Source: Aliikangiella maris (GTDB lineage Bacteria > Pseudomonadota > Gammaproteobacteria > Enterobacterales > Kangiellaceae). From it: a DNA stretch of 64,000 bases. Shown in pieces: positions 55,698 through 63,999 of the stretch. The notes beneath the pieces were generated by a model. It saw only the letters and a program-made list of their open reading frames with translations, was not told the DNA's origin and did no database searches. Each line of letters starts with the position of its first letter. The stretch's first letter is position 1. The stretch spans positions 36,275-100,274 of the forward strand of contig NZ_JBFDAH010000019.1 in assembly GCF_040719265.1 (NCBI RefSeq). Direction: 5' to 3'. The position numbers and the translations under genes are program-made.

Positions 55698-57077
55698 ATG
55701 AACCACTCAATACATAAAGAAAAAATTACTATTATTGGTGCGGGCCTGGTTGGTTCATTGTTGGCGGTGCTTTTAGCTAAGCGAGGTTATCGCATAGCTT
55801 TGTATGAAAGGCGCCCTGATATGCGTCGCACCGACATTAGTGCGGGACGCTCAATAAACTTGGCACTTGCCAATCGAGGTATTTATGCTTTACAACAAGC
55901 TGAACTAATGGAGAAGATTTCACCTATACTAACTGAAATGAAAGGAAGAATGGTGCATGATATTGAGGGACAGTTAAATTTTCAAAGTTATGGGCAAAAG
56001 CCAGAAGAAGTTATTTATTCAGTCTCACGCGGAGAATTAAATAAAATTTGTTTAAACGCCGCAGAAGAAACTGGACTGGTCGATATATTTTTCAATCAAC
56101 GTTGCGAATCAGTGGACTTTAAAAATAATCAAATTACTTTTGTTGATGAAAATACTGCAACTCAAACTTTGCAACAGTTTTCTCAAATTATTGGTACCGA
56201 TGGGAGTGCGTCGGCTGTGCGGGAAGCCATTCATCAGCAAACCTCACAACAACATGAGATCATTCCACTAGGGCATAGCTATAAAGAGTTGCGTATACCA
56301 CCGGGCAGAAACGGCGAATACTTAATTGAAAAAAATGCCTTACATATTTGGCCACGAGGTGGATTTATGTTAATCGCCTTGCCCAATGCTGATGCATCAT
56401 TTACAGTCACGCTATTTATGTCTAATGAAGGTAATATCAGTTTTGAAAATATTAACTCCGCAGAAAGCGTAAAAGCTTTTTTTGATGAATATTTCACAGA
56501 TATTTTGCCGCTCATTCCGCAACTGACTAAAGATTTTTTTAGTAACCCCACAGGAAAACTTGCGACCGTTAAATGTTCGCCCTGGCACTTTAAGGATAAA
56601 GCCTTATTATTAGGTGATGCCGCTCATGCGATTGTACCTTTTCATGGACAAGGTATGAACTGCGGTTTTGAAGATGCCTGGGAACTGATTAAAAGTATCG
56701 AGCAACATGCCGGCGATTTTGCCAAAATATTTGCGCAGGTCAATCAAAATCGTAAGATTAATGGCGATGCAATTGCCGATATGGCCATTGAAAATTACAT
56801 CACAATGCGAGACTCAGTGCGAGATAAAAAGTTTTTACTCAAAAATGCATTGGCATTTGAACTTGAAAAACGATTTTCAGGCTATTTTTGTCCACGCTAT
56901 TCAATGGTAATGTTTCATAGACTACCTTATTCAGAAGCAAAATCTCGCGGTATTATTCAAGAAGCTATATTAAATCAGTTGACCGAATCCATTCAGTCAA
57001 TCAAACAGGTAGATTATGCATTGGCAGAGCAACTCATCAAGGAAAAGCTATCACCGGTCAGTTTAAATCCTAATTAA
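55698..57077 (+). CDS. kmo: Kynurenine 3-monooxygenase
   Basis: This FAD- and NADPH-dependent enzyme hydroxylates kynurenine. The 459-residue protein has the Rossmann motif GAGLVG (14-19), the substrate-site RSINLALANRG region and a second FAD motif LLLGDAAHAIVPFHGQGMNCGFEDA. A C-terminal helical extension ends near LFS-like RFSGYFCPRYSMVMFHRLPYSEAKSRG. It is the last gene of the operon, followed by an intrinsic terminator. A bacterial KMO commits the pathway to the 3-hydroxyanthranilate branch. Confidence 0.95.
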   Translation: MNHSIHKEKITIIGAGLVGSLLAVLLAKRGYRIALYERRPDMRRTDISAGRSINLALANRGIYALQQAELMEKISPILTEMKGRMVHDIEGQLNFQSYGQKPEEVIYSVSRGELNKICLNAAEETGLVDIFFNQRCESVDFKNNQITFVDENTATQTLQQFSQIIGTDGSASAVREAIHQQTSQQHEIIPLGHSYKELRIPPGRNGEYLIEKNALHIWPRGGFMLIALPNADASFTVTLFMSNEGNISFENINSAESVKAFFDEYFTDILPLIPQLTKDFFSNPTGKLATVKCSPWHFKDKALLLGDAAHAIVPFHGQGMNCGFEDAWELIKSIEQHAGDFAKIFAQVNQNRKINGDAIADMAIENYITMRDSVRDKKFLLKNALAFELEKRFSGYFCPRYSMVMFHRLPYSEAKSRGIIQEAILNQLTESIQSIKQVDYALAEQLIKEKLSPVSLNPN

Positions 57078-57098
57078 GCCGCCTATTGCGGCTTTGTT
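57076..57098 (+). terminator. Intrinsic terminator of the kynurenine operon
   Basis: A 7-bp GC-rich stem (AAGCCGC/GCGGCTT) with a CTATT loop runs into TGTTGCTTGTTT. It overlaps the kmo stop codon. Confidence 0.75.
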
Positions 57099-57283
57099 GC
57101 TTGTTTATTAACAAATTGGGGCGATCATATAAAACATAATTTTTTATGTTCAATAGCAGTTTAATTGCAGTAATAATACTATCCGCATAAATATAAAATA
57201 GGCCAGTATCATTAAAAATAAATTGAAAACTCATTAAAATGTTGTTATTTGTAATTCAAGATTAACGAATAAAGAGTTGCTTT

Positions 57284-58324
57284 ATGCATAACTGTCCTAG
57301 TTGCGGTACAGCCAATCAGTCCGGTGCAAAGTTTTGCTTGAACTGTGGCAATACGCTGACAAACTCAACACAATCCCCTTATCAATCTCCGCATTCCCAA
57401 CAGTCTCCACCAATGATTAGTGAATTTCTTTATGCCGGATTTTGGAAGCGACTTCTTGCCTATATTGTTGATGCAATTATCATTTATTTGGTTATCATCG
57501 GTTTATCAATTGCTTTTGGGCTATCAAATCTTTCAAATAACCTGATGGTAGAACAAAATCCAGCATCAAGTATTACTAACGGGTTTATTTTTTTAGTGGC
57601 GTTCTATTTCATCTGGTGGATGTACTTTGCAGTTCAAGAAGGCTCTGCAGCGCAAGCGACACTGGGTAAACGATTATTGGGTATTAAAGTCGCTGATATG
57701 CAAGGTATGCCGCTGAGTTTTGCACATGCTGCCGGCAGACAGCTCGCTGGTGTTGTTTCGTCAATTACCTTTTCTATTGGCTATTTAATGGCGGCATTTA
57801 CCGGTCGCAAACAAGCACTACATGATATTATCGCCAGCGCCGTAGTGGTCAATCGACGATTTGCTCCTCAACAAATTGCGTTAGTTAACCAATCGCCACC
57901 TGCAGGAATGAGTCTGGGCGGGGTAATTGCTGTTGTTTGCCTAGTGTTAATCATACCCGTCGGCGGAATTGTCGCAGCTATTGCAATCCCTGCTTATCAA
58001 GATTATGTCACGCGCGCCCAGCTAAGTGCAGCAATCATTCATGCCTCTTTAACGCAACCAGCAATTATTCAATACGCTGAAGAAAATGGGAATTGGCCAG
58101 TCAGTTTTGAACAAATATCCTTGGTTAGCGCAAATATGAAAGATGATAATTATTATATTAAGCTGGAAAGAGAAGGAACATTAGTCATTTATTTTTCGGC
58201 GCCAACTGCAATCAGTCATGGTTCAATTGCATTATTACCCGAATTAAATACTACTGGCGAGTATACTTGGCAATGCCAAGCGAATAATATTCAGGCCAAA
58301 TTATTGCCTGCTAATTGCCAATAA
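57284..58324 (+). CDS. Zinc-ribbon/RDD/type IV pilin-like fusion protein
   Basis: The 346-residue protein starts with a zinc ribbon (C4, C7, C18, C21). After a Pro/Gln-rich linker comes an RDD membrane domain (about 51-190: R55 and D63 in GFWKRLLAYIVDAI, D181 in LHDII). The last 135 residues resemble a type IV pilin. A hydrophobic helix continues into AAIAIPAYQDYVTRAQ, followed by a soluble domain ending with C331 and C345, placed like the pilin disulfide loop. The prepilin cleavage motif and Glu5 are absent, so it should not be assembled as an ordinary pilin. Its function is unknown. Confidence 0.85.
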   Translation: MHNCPSCGTANQSGAKFCLNCGNTLTNSTQSPYQSPHSQQSPPMISEFLYAGFWKRLLAYIVDAIIIYLVIIGLSIAFGLSNLSNNLMVEQNPASSITNGFIFLVAFYFIWWMYFAVQEGSAAQATLGKRLLGIKVADMQGMPLSFAHAAGRQLAGVVSSITFSIGYLMAAFTGRKQALHDIIASAVVVNRRFAPQQIALVNQSPPAGMSLGGVIAVVCLVLIIPVGGIVAAIAIPAYQDYVTRAQLSAAIIHASLTQPAIIQYAEENGNWPVSFEQISLVSANMKDDNYYIKLEREGTLVIYFSAPTAISHGSIALLPELNTTGEYTWQCQANNIQAKLLPANCQ

Positions 58325-58347
58325 TCTTATTTTTAAAGATCTTATTT

Positions 58348-58725
58348 TTATAGTGTTTGCTTGAGCCAATGCTCAAGCATTTGCTGCATTTTTTTCAGTT
58401 GAACAGGTTTATTCAAAATATCATTCATGCCTGCATCACGGCAGTCATTTTCAATACCGCAAACGACATTAGCTGTTAAGGCAATAATCGGCGCATTCCG
58501 GCTTGGCCCATCTGTCGCTCTGATTTTTCGTGCCGATTCAAAGCCATCCATGACGGGCATATGACAATCCATAAAAATTAAGCAATAGTGATTTTCTAAC
58601 GCAAGCGCCAGCGCTTCGCTACCATTTTCAGCAATATCAACTTCATAACCTAGTTTTTTCAAAAATAAACTGGCAACCCGCTGATTGGCAAAATCATCTT
58701 CAACAACAAGAATTCGACCTGACAT
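58348..58725 (-). CDS. Single-domain response regulator (CheY-like receiver)
   Basis: The 125-residue receiver has acidic residues in VVEDD, the phospho-acceptor Asp in IFMDCHMPVMDGFE (about residue 52), the Thr in LTAN and the Lys in NKPV. There is no output domain. Cys- and Asn-rich wording such as MNDILNKPVQLKKMQQML resembles receiver domains of hybrid kinases. It follows ubiA after 18 bp, an odd partner. The cognate kinase is not nearby. Confidence 0.92.
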   Translation of the reverse strand: MSGRILVVEDDFANQRVASLFLKKLGYEVDIAENGSEALALALENHYCLIFMDCHMPVMDGFESARKIRATDGPSRNAPIIALTANVVCGIENDCRDAGMNDILNKPVQLKKMQQMLEHWLKQTL

Positions 58726-58743
58726 ATGCTAATCCTAACAATT

Positions 58744-59736
58744 TTAAAAACTCTTTGAGAGTAAAATTCCACAAAATATACTGGCTCCAACCCAGTTATT
58801 ATTTAAAAATGCAGCAAAACAATGTTCTCTGGCTCGATCTCGGCATGAATACAGTTGCTTGACAATCAGCGCTGCTGCGATAATTAAGCCAAGATAATAC
58901 CAAAAATTCAGTTCAAATTTGGTACCAACTAATATCATTCCAAAGATAAAAAAGCTTTGAATTATGGCAATAATCTGTAAATCCGCTTCGCCAAATAAAA
59001 TTGCCGTAGATTTAATACCAATTTTTAAATCATCTTGCTTATCAACCATGCCATAAAGCGTGTCATAAGCCAGAACCCATAATAAATTTGCAATATATAA
59101 CACCCAGGCAGTATCGGGGATGGTATTTGTTGTTGCTGCGAATGCCATTGGAATTGACATTGAAAACGCTGCGCCCAATACGACTTGCGGGAAATAAGTA
59201 ACTCGCTTCATATAGGGATATGCCGTTGCAATAATAATGGCAATTATTGATAAAATAACAGAAAGCGTATTTAGCAATAATACTAGTCCAAATGCGACGA
59301 GAGATAAGACTAAAAATAAAATTATCGCTTCTTTTTCTGGTAATTTTTTACTTGCAAGTGGCCGCAATTTTGTTCTTGTAACTTTACCATCAAAATTTCT
59401 ATCAGCATAATCATTGATGACGCAACCGGCAGAACGAGTTAGAAAAACACCGAGAGAGAAAATCAGTACCAGAAAAAAGCTTGGTGTTTCTTCTGCGGCC
59501 AACCATAAAGACCATAGAGTTGGCCAAAGCAAAAGTAAAATACCGATAGGTTTATCTACTCTCATTAATAAGCCATATTGATGCAGTCGATATTTTTGTG
59601 CTTTGGTTAGCTTGATATTCGCTTTAACAATATTGAAATATTTTTTTAAAACTTGTTTAACATCTACTAGCAATTCCAAAAAGGTTTGCCAGAAAAGTTT
59701 CCAAAATGAAAGCTCGCTAGGTTTTTTAATCGGCAT
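58744..59736 (-). CDS. ubiA: 4-Hydroxybenzoate octaprenyltransferase
   Basis: UbiA prenylates 4-hydroxybenzoate in ubiquinone synthesis at the inner membrane. Motifs: LMRVDKPIGILLLLWPTLW, the first Asp motif NDYADRNFD and the second YDTLYGMVDKQDD. About eight TM helices follow. I prefer the ATG at 59736; a GTG at 59766 gives ten more residues. Either way there is a roughly 50-residue basic N-terminal extension absent from E. coli UbiA. The start overlaps the ubiC stop by 11 bp. Confidence 0.94.
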   Translation of the reverse strand: MPIKKPSELSFWKLFWQTFLELLVDVKQVLKKYFNIVKANIKLTKAQKYRLHQYGLLMRVDKPIGILLLLWPTLWSLWLAAEETPSFFLVLIFSLGVFLTRSAGCVINDYADRNFDGKVTRTKLRPLASKKLPEKEAIILFLVLSLVAFGLVLLLNTLSVILSIIAIIIATAYPYMKRVTYFPQVVLGAAFSMSIPMAFAATTNTIPDTAWVLYIANLLWVLAYDTLYGMVDKQDDLKIGIKSTAILFGEADLQIIAIIQSFFIFGMILVGTKFELNFWYYLGLIIAAALIVKQLYSCRDRAREHCFAAFLNNNWVGASIFCGILLSKSF

Positions 59737-60217
59737 AAACAGGACAGTCCGGTAAAAATATTTCACTGACCATTAGAGGGCCACTGGAAAATTCAAATAT
59801 TGAGCTTCGCCGCCATAATTTATGGTTAACTGATATTCCCATCTCAAAAACTGCATTTGGAATTTGGTTTGTGAGTTCCAGATCCATATTTTTTCTGACT
59901 GCACCATTTCGGCCAAATAGTATTTTTCCAATCGGTGTATTATTAAGCATGACAATTCGACGAGCAGGTCCAGACAAGGTTCTAATAGGCACTACAGTAC
60001 GTGCATACAGCCACTGCTGTTTACCTTTACCCATTTTTATTTCTCTTACAAGTGCCAGTTCTCGTGGTTGAATATTCAGCTGTTTTCTTTCGCTATAATC
60101 AACAAACTCCATCCGCTGGCTTAACCTTGTTAAACGAGGTGTTACCCCCATTAATTGTTTAAAACGCTCTGTTAGACTGCCTCGGTCACAAAGTAGCGCA
60201 AAAGTCTTCGGATTCAA
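59726..60217 (-). CDS. ubiC: Chorismate pyruvate-lyase
   Basis: UbiC converts chorismate to 4-hydroxybenzoate plus pyruvate, feeding UbiA. The 163-residue protein aligns by eye with the family along its whole length: the SLTERF segment, ARTVVPIRTLSGPA with the conserved Arg, LGK/GKILF and a terminal LMVSEIFLPDCPVY with the active-site Glu. The start is TTG at 60217. An in-frame stop eight codons upstream rules out a longer protein and no ATG fits the family start. Confidence 0.92.
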   Translation of the reverse strand: MNPKTFALLCDRGSLTERFKQLMGVTPRLTRLSQRMEFVDYSERKQLNIQPRELALVREIKMGKGKQQWLYARTVVPIRTLSGPARRIVMLNNTPIGKILFGRNGAVRKNMDLELTNQIPNAVFEMGISVNHKLWRRSSIFEFSSGPLMVSEIFLPDCPVYAD

Positions 60218-60367
60218 TAGCGGGTTCGACTCAAATGACTAAGTTGCGTGCGATTATATCAAAACGCTCTCCGTTTATGAGAATTTTTACCTGTTACTTG
60301 CGGTTTCCCTTAAAAATCTTTATAAATGCGCCTTAATTCATCAACGACCAATTTAAATGAGATAGCT

Positions 60368-60538
60368 ATGAGAAAGTGGGAATGTATAGTCTGTGGCTGG
60401 ATTTATGATGAGGAAAAAGGCTGGCCTGAAGATGGCATTGCGCCAGGAACCAAGTGGGAAGATGTCCCCGAAGACTGGTTATGTCCTGATTGTGGAGTCG
60501 GCAAAGAAGATTTTGAAATGGTACAAATAAAAGCCTGA
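60368..60538 (+). CDS. rubA: Rubredoxin
   Basis: The 56-residue iron protein has the two CxxC pairs that bind one Fe: CIVCGWIYDEEKG and CPDCGVGKEDFE. A conserved PEDW core lies between them. I chose the ATG at 60368; the frame reaches back to 60326 without conservation. Rubredoxins donate electrons to hydroxylases or in oxidative stress responses. Its partner is not in the window. The rubA next to ubiC-ubiA arrangement is familiar from pseudomonads and relatives. Confidence 0.94.
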   Translation: MRKWECIVCGWIYDEEKGWPEDGIAPGTKWEDVPEDWLCPDCGVGKEDFEMVQIKA

Positions 60539-60657
60539 TACACCAGAAAATAAGCAATAATTACTAATCGTTAACACGGATTATCCCCGGTTTTATCGGG
60601 TCAAAGATGGATTTTGAGCTATAATTAAGCCCAAAATCGAATAAACGAAATTATAAA

Positions 60658-61071
60658 ATGTTGAACAAAATCCGACTGTTAATTATTTTAATTATTGCTT
60701 CATTTTTATTATTCAGTGCAAAATCTTTTGCATTCGAATCCGAAAAACCTCCCCTAAAGTATTTTCAGATTGACCCGAACATTCTGACCTTCTATCAGTC
60801 TAGCGGACGAAAATTTGGCTATATAGTTGTGCAAATCCAAATTGTTGTACGAGGACAGGAAAATTACGATCGGGTAGAAACACATCTACCACTAATTCAA
60901 GACTCATTAATCGACTTTTTTAATCGTCAGAGTAAAGAGACGATACAAGACTTAAAGCAACGGGAACAACTTCGTTTAGATGCGAAACAAAAGGTAGATG
61001 ATATCCTGAAAGAAGAACTAGGTATCAGTATTGTTGAAAATTTATTATTTACACAGTACGTGTTTCAATGA
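60658..61071 (+). CDS. FliL-like membrane/periplasmic protein
   Basis: The 137-residue protein has an N-terminal hydrophobic segment (6-25, signal peptide or anchor). The FliL-type domain follows: YIVVQIQIVVRGQENYDRVETHLPLIQDSLIDFFNRQSKETIQDL and KVDDILKEELGISIVENLLFTQYVFQ. FliL modulates the flagellar stator; orphan paralogues away from flagellar operons, as here, are of unknown role. No other flagellar gene is in the window. Confidence 0.82.
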   Translation: MLNKIRLLIILIIASFLLFSAKSFAFESEKPPLKYFQIDPNILTFYQSSGRKFGYIVVQIQIVVRGQENYDRVETHLPLIQDSLIDFFNRQSKETIQDLKQREQLRLDAKQKVDDILKEELGISIVENLLFTQYVFQ

Positions 61072-61174
61072 TCTTCAAGACAGATATTTGACCAATCTAT
61101 CAAAAATCGAAAGTCAACAACATGGTAATATTCACATATTCAGATTACACTTTTTAACATTTATGTTGCTGTGC

Positions 61175-61196
61175 AACCGTCAAAATATTGACGGTT
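61175..61196. terminator. Hairpin between FliL-like gene and tdh
   Basis: A perfect 9-bp stem (AACCGTCAA/TTGACGGTT) with an AATA loop lies between convergent genes. T-tracts are weak on both sides. Confidence 0.5.
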
Positions 61197-61246
61197 ACTA
61201 TAATTTCAGGATTATTACGCAATGAATATTTTTTTATAATTTTAAG

Positions 61247-62272
61247 TTATTTCCAATTTAAAATTACTTTTCCAGAGAGTCCAGATCGCATGACATCGAA
61301 TCCTTGCTGAAAATCATCTACATCAAACTGATGAGTAATAATTGGTGAAATATCTAATCCAGATTGAAGCAGCGAAACCATCTTGTACCAGGTTTCAAAC
61401 ATCTCCCGGCCATAAATTCCCTTAATTTGCAGACCTTTAAAAATCACCTGATTCCAATCAACCCCCATATTGGCAGGCGGAATGCCTAACATGGCTATTT
61501 TTCCACCATTATTCATAGTGGCAAACATTGACTGTACCGCAGATGGCACACCCGACATTTCAAGCCCAACATCAAATCCTTCGGTCATTCCCAACTCGTC
61601 CATCACATCCTTCAAGTTTTCTTTTGAAACATCAACGGTTCGAGTAGCCCCCAGCTTTTTAGCCAAATCCAGTCGGTAACTGTTCACGTCGGTAATCACC
61701 ACATGCCGCGCTCCAACATGGCGACAAACTGCCGCAGCCATTATGCCGATAGGGCCTGCACCAGTAATTAACACATCTTCACCGACTAAATCGTAAGACA
61801 AGGCGGTATGCACGGCATTTCCGAAAGGATCAAAAATAGCAGCCATCTCATCAGAAATATCATTTGGAAGCTTAAAAGCATTCACTGCCGGAATAACCAA
61901 GTACTCAGCAAAGGCTCCAGGGCGATCGACCCCAACACCGTATGTGTTACGGCATAAATGTCGGCGTCCGGCACGGCAGTTTCGACAATAACCGCAAGTA
62001 ATATGGCCTTCTCCCGAAACACGATCTCCAATTGAAAATCCTTGGACTTCCTGACCAATTTCTTCTATTACACCAACAAACTCATGCCCAACAGTCATTG
62101 GAACAGGGATCGTTTGCTGCGCCCAATCATCCCAGTTATAAATATGAATATCGGTACCGCAAATAGCCGTTTTGCGCACACGGATCAATACATCGTTGTG
62201 ACCAAACTCAGGCTTTTCTGCCTGCTCCATCCAGATACCTTCTTTGGCGAAGCTTTTTGATAAAGTTTTCAT
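61247..62272 (-). CDS. tdh: L-threonine 3-dehydrogenase
   Basis: Tdh oxidises threonine to 2-amino-3-ketobutyrate with NAD+. The 341-residue zinc alcohol dehydrogenase family member has CGTDIHIYNWDDWAQ (catalytic zinc Cys), GHEFVG, the structural-zinc cysteines in CGYCRNCRAGRRHLC and the nucleotide loop GAGPIGIMAAAV. Length equals E. coli Tdh. It follows kbl after 50 bp, so the two form the kbl-tdh threonine degradation operon. Confidence 0.97.
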   Translation of the reverse strand: MKTLSKSFAKEGIWMEQAEKPEFGHNDVLIRVRKTAICGTDIHIYNWDDWAQQTIPVPMTVGHEFVGVIEEIGQEVQGFSIGDRVSGEGHITCGYCRNCRAGRRHLCRNTYGVGVDRPGAFAEYLVIPAVNAFKLPNDISDEMAAIFDPFGNAVHTALSYDLVGEDVLITGAGPIGIMAAAVCRHVGARHVVITDVNSYRLDLAKKLGATRTVDVSKENLKDVMDELGMTEGFDVGLEMSGVPSAVQSMFATMNNGGKIAMLGIPPANMGVDWNQVIFKGLQIKGIYGREMFETWYKMVSLLQSGLDISPIITHQFDVDDFQQGFDVMRSGLSGKVILNWK

Positions 62273-62322
62273 GGTTTTAATCTCAATAAAAAATTAATTA
62301 TCGTGTTCATGATTTGAAGTGT

Positions 62323-63516
62323 TTAAATGACACCCAACTTCTTACCAACCTTCTCAAAGGCAGCAACAGCTTTATCAATATGCTCAAATGAATGTGCGGC
62401 AGACATCTGAGTGCGAATTCGCGCTTGCCCCTTTGGCACTACAGGGAACGAGAATCCAACAACATAAATACCTTCTTGGAGCATTTCATCTGCAAAAGCC
62501 TTTGCTAAAGAAGCATCGCCCAGCATGACAGGTATTATGGGATGCTCACCAGGGAGTAAATTAAACCCTAGAGCCGACATTTTTTGTCTGAAATATTCAG
62601 CATTCGCGGTAAGTTTTTCACGGAGCTCATTACCACTTTCCAGCATATCCAAAACTTTAATGGTAGCCGCAGCAATAACTGGTGCTAAAGTATTAGAAAA
62701 CAAATAAGGACGTGAGCGCTGTCTTAACCACTCGATGATCTCCTTGCGGCCAGAAGTATAACCGCCAGAAGCCCCGCCTAAAGCCTTACCTAATGTGCCA
62801 GTGATAATGTCAACGCGATCCATAACACCACAGTACTCATGAGTGCCGCGGCCATTTTCACCAATAAAACCAACCGCATGTGAATCATCTACCATAACTA
62901 AAGCATCATACTTATCCGCTAAATCGCAAATAGTCTTTAGATTAGCTAAATATCCATCCATTGAGAAAACGCCATCGGTCGCAATCAGTTTATATCGCGC
63001 GCCCGCTTCATTAGCGGCAATTAACTGCGCTTCTAGGTCAGCCATATCGTTATTGGCGTAGCGGAATCGCTTAGCTTTGGATAATCTTACGCCATCTATA
63101 ATAGAAGCATGGTTCAACGAATCAGAAATAATGGCATCATCAGCAGTCAAAATTGTTTCAAACAAACCGCCATTGGCATCAAAGCAAGATGAATATAAAA
63201 TTGTATCTTCCATTCCTAAAAAGCTGCTAATTCTCTCTTCTAATTGCTTATGAACGGCTTGCGTTCCACAAATAAATCGAACCGATGCCAACCCATAGCC
63301 CCATTGAGTTAATGCCGCCTGACCCGCCTTAATTAGATCAGGGTGATTGGCTAATCCTAGATAATTATTCGCACAAAAATTAAGAACATTATTTCCACTA
63401 GTGACGTGAATATCTGCCTGTTGTTGTGAATCAATTATCCGTTCATCTTTATATAATCCCGCTTCGTGAAGCTCGTTAATTTGTTGTTGTAGATTTTCAA
63501 GAAATGATTTGCCCAT
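62323..63516 (-). CDS. kbl: 2-Amino-3-ketobutyrate CoA ligase (glycine C-acetyltransferase)
   Basis: Kbl splits 2-amino-3-ketobutyrate with CoA into glycine and acetyl-CoA. The 397-residue PLP enzyme has LNFCANNYLGLANHP, MVDDSHAVGFIGENGRGT, the PLP-lysine motif ITGTLGKALGGASGG and IRTQMSAAHSFEHID at the end. Length and motifs match E. coli Kbl. It is the first gene of kbl-tdh; its promoter lies between 63517 and the terminator at 63709. Confidence 0.97.
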   Translation of the reverse strand: MGKSFLENLQQQINELHEAGLYKDERIIDSQQQADIHVTSGNNVLNFCANNYLGLANHPDLIKAGQAALTQWGYGLASVRFICGTQAVHKQLEERISSFLGMEDTILYSSCFDANGGLFETILTADDAIISDSLNHASIIDGVRLSKAKRFRYANNDMADLEAQLIAANEAGARYKLIATDGVFSMDGYLANLKTICDLADKYDALVMVDDSHAVGFIGENGRGTHEYCGVMDRVDIITGTLGKALGGASGGYTSGRKEIIEWLRQRSRPYLFSNTLAPVIAAATIKVLDMLESGNELREKLTANAEYFRQKMSALGFNLLPGEHPIIPVMLGDASLAKAFADEMLQEGIYVVGFSFPVVPKGQARIRTQMSAAHSFEHIDKAVAAFEKVGKKLGVI

Positions 63517-63846
63517 GAGTTACGCTCTGATTTGATAAGTTATAGGTATGAAACATTCAATGAGGAATTGAATCGTCAGTTCAAGTAGCACGAATTTTAC
63601 CCGATAAGCAGTGAATTCTAAATGTTTTTCAAAAAAGCAATAACCTCGATAGGTAAGCAGTATGAAGGCTAATAAATTGGTAAAAGGTGAGAGTTTTACA
63701 AAAAGAAAAACCTCAAACGTTACTGGACGATATCGCTTGAGGTTGTTGTTTTATTGATTATTCAATCTTTCATCCTTGGTATTTAACGGCTTTTCAGCTA
63801 AAAGTCATACTTCACTTTTCCATTTGAAGTATTTAACCAAATATAA
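63517..63846. other. kbl upstream region
   Basis: This 330-bp gap holds the kbl promoter region (minus strand) and a terminator for the repeat-protein gene at 63709-63744. A plus-strand frame from 63776 runs through the coding repeats and is a shadow. Nothing else is recognised. Confidence 0.5.
63709..63744 (-). terminator. Intrinsic terminator of the TRRIDP-repeat gene
   Basis: Read on the minus strand, an 11-bp stem (AACCTCAAGCG with CGTTTGAGGTT, one G-T pair) is followed at once by TTTCTTTTTG. It lies about 100 bp after the repeat-protein stop codon. Confidence 0.75.
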
Positions 63847-63999
63847 TTATGCAATTTGTGATGGTTTATCTCCGTTACATAAAGTACTGACTTTAACCGA
63901 TGGGTCGATACGACGGGTTTCTAACTGTTGCGCAGGGTCAATGCGGCGTGTTTCCAGTTGATAACTCGGATCAATACGTCGTGTGCTCACTTTAACCGA
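63847..63999 (-). CDS. C-terminal fragment of an 11-residue-repeat (TRRIDP) protein
   Basis: The frame is open from the right edge to a TAA at 63847, giving the last 50 residues of a protein whose start lies outside the window. It reads SVKVS, then TRRIDPSYQLE, TRRIDPAQQLE, TRRIDPSVKVS, and a tail TLCNGDKPSQIA. The 33-bp DNA period preserves the frame while third bases and the last five residues vary, which argues for selection on protein. A terminator lies downstream on the same strand. I do not recognise the family or function. The single Cys is in the tail. Confidence 0.7.
   Translation of the reverse strand, partial: SVKVSTRRIDPSYQLETRRIDPAQQLETRRIDPSVKVSTLCNGDKPSQIA

Noticed and set aside
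60218..60250. tRNA-like GGGTTCGACTC motif near ubiC
   Set aside because: No acceptor, D or anticodon stems can be drawn around it. It lies just upstream of the ubiC start and is a chance match.
63776..63961. 61-codon plus-strand frame at the right edge
   Set aside because: Its repeats are the antisense of the TRRIDP coding repeats, and the minus-strand frame has a terminator and consistent period.
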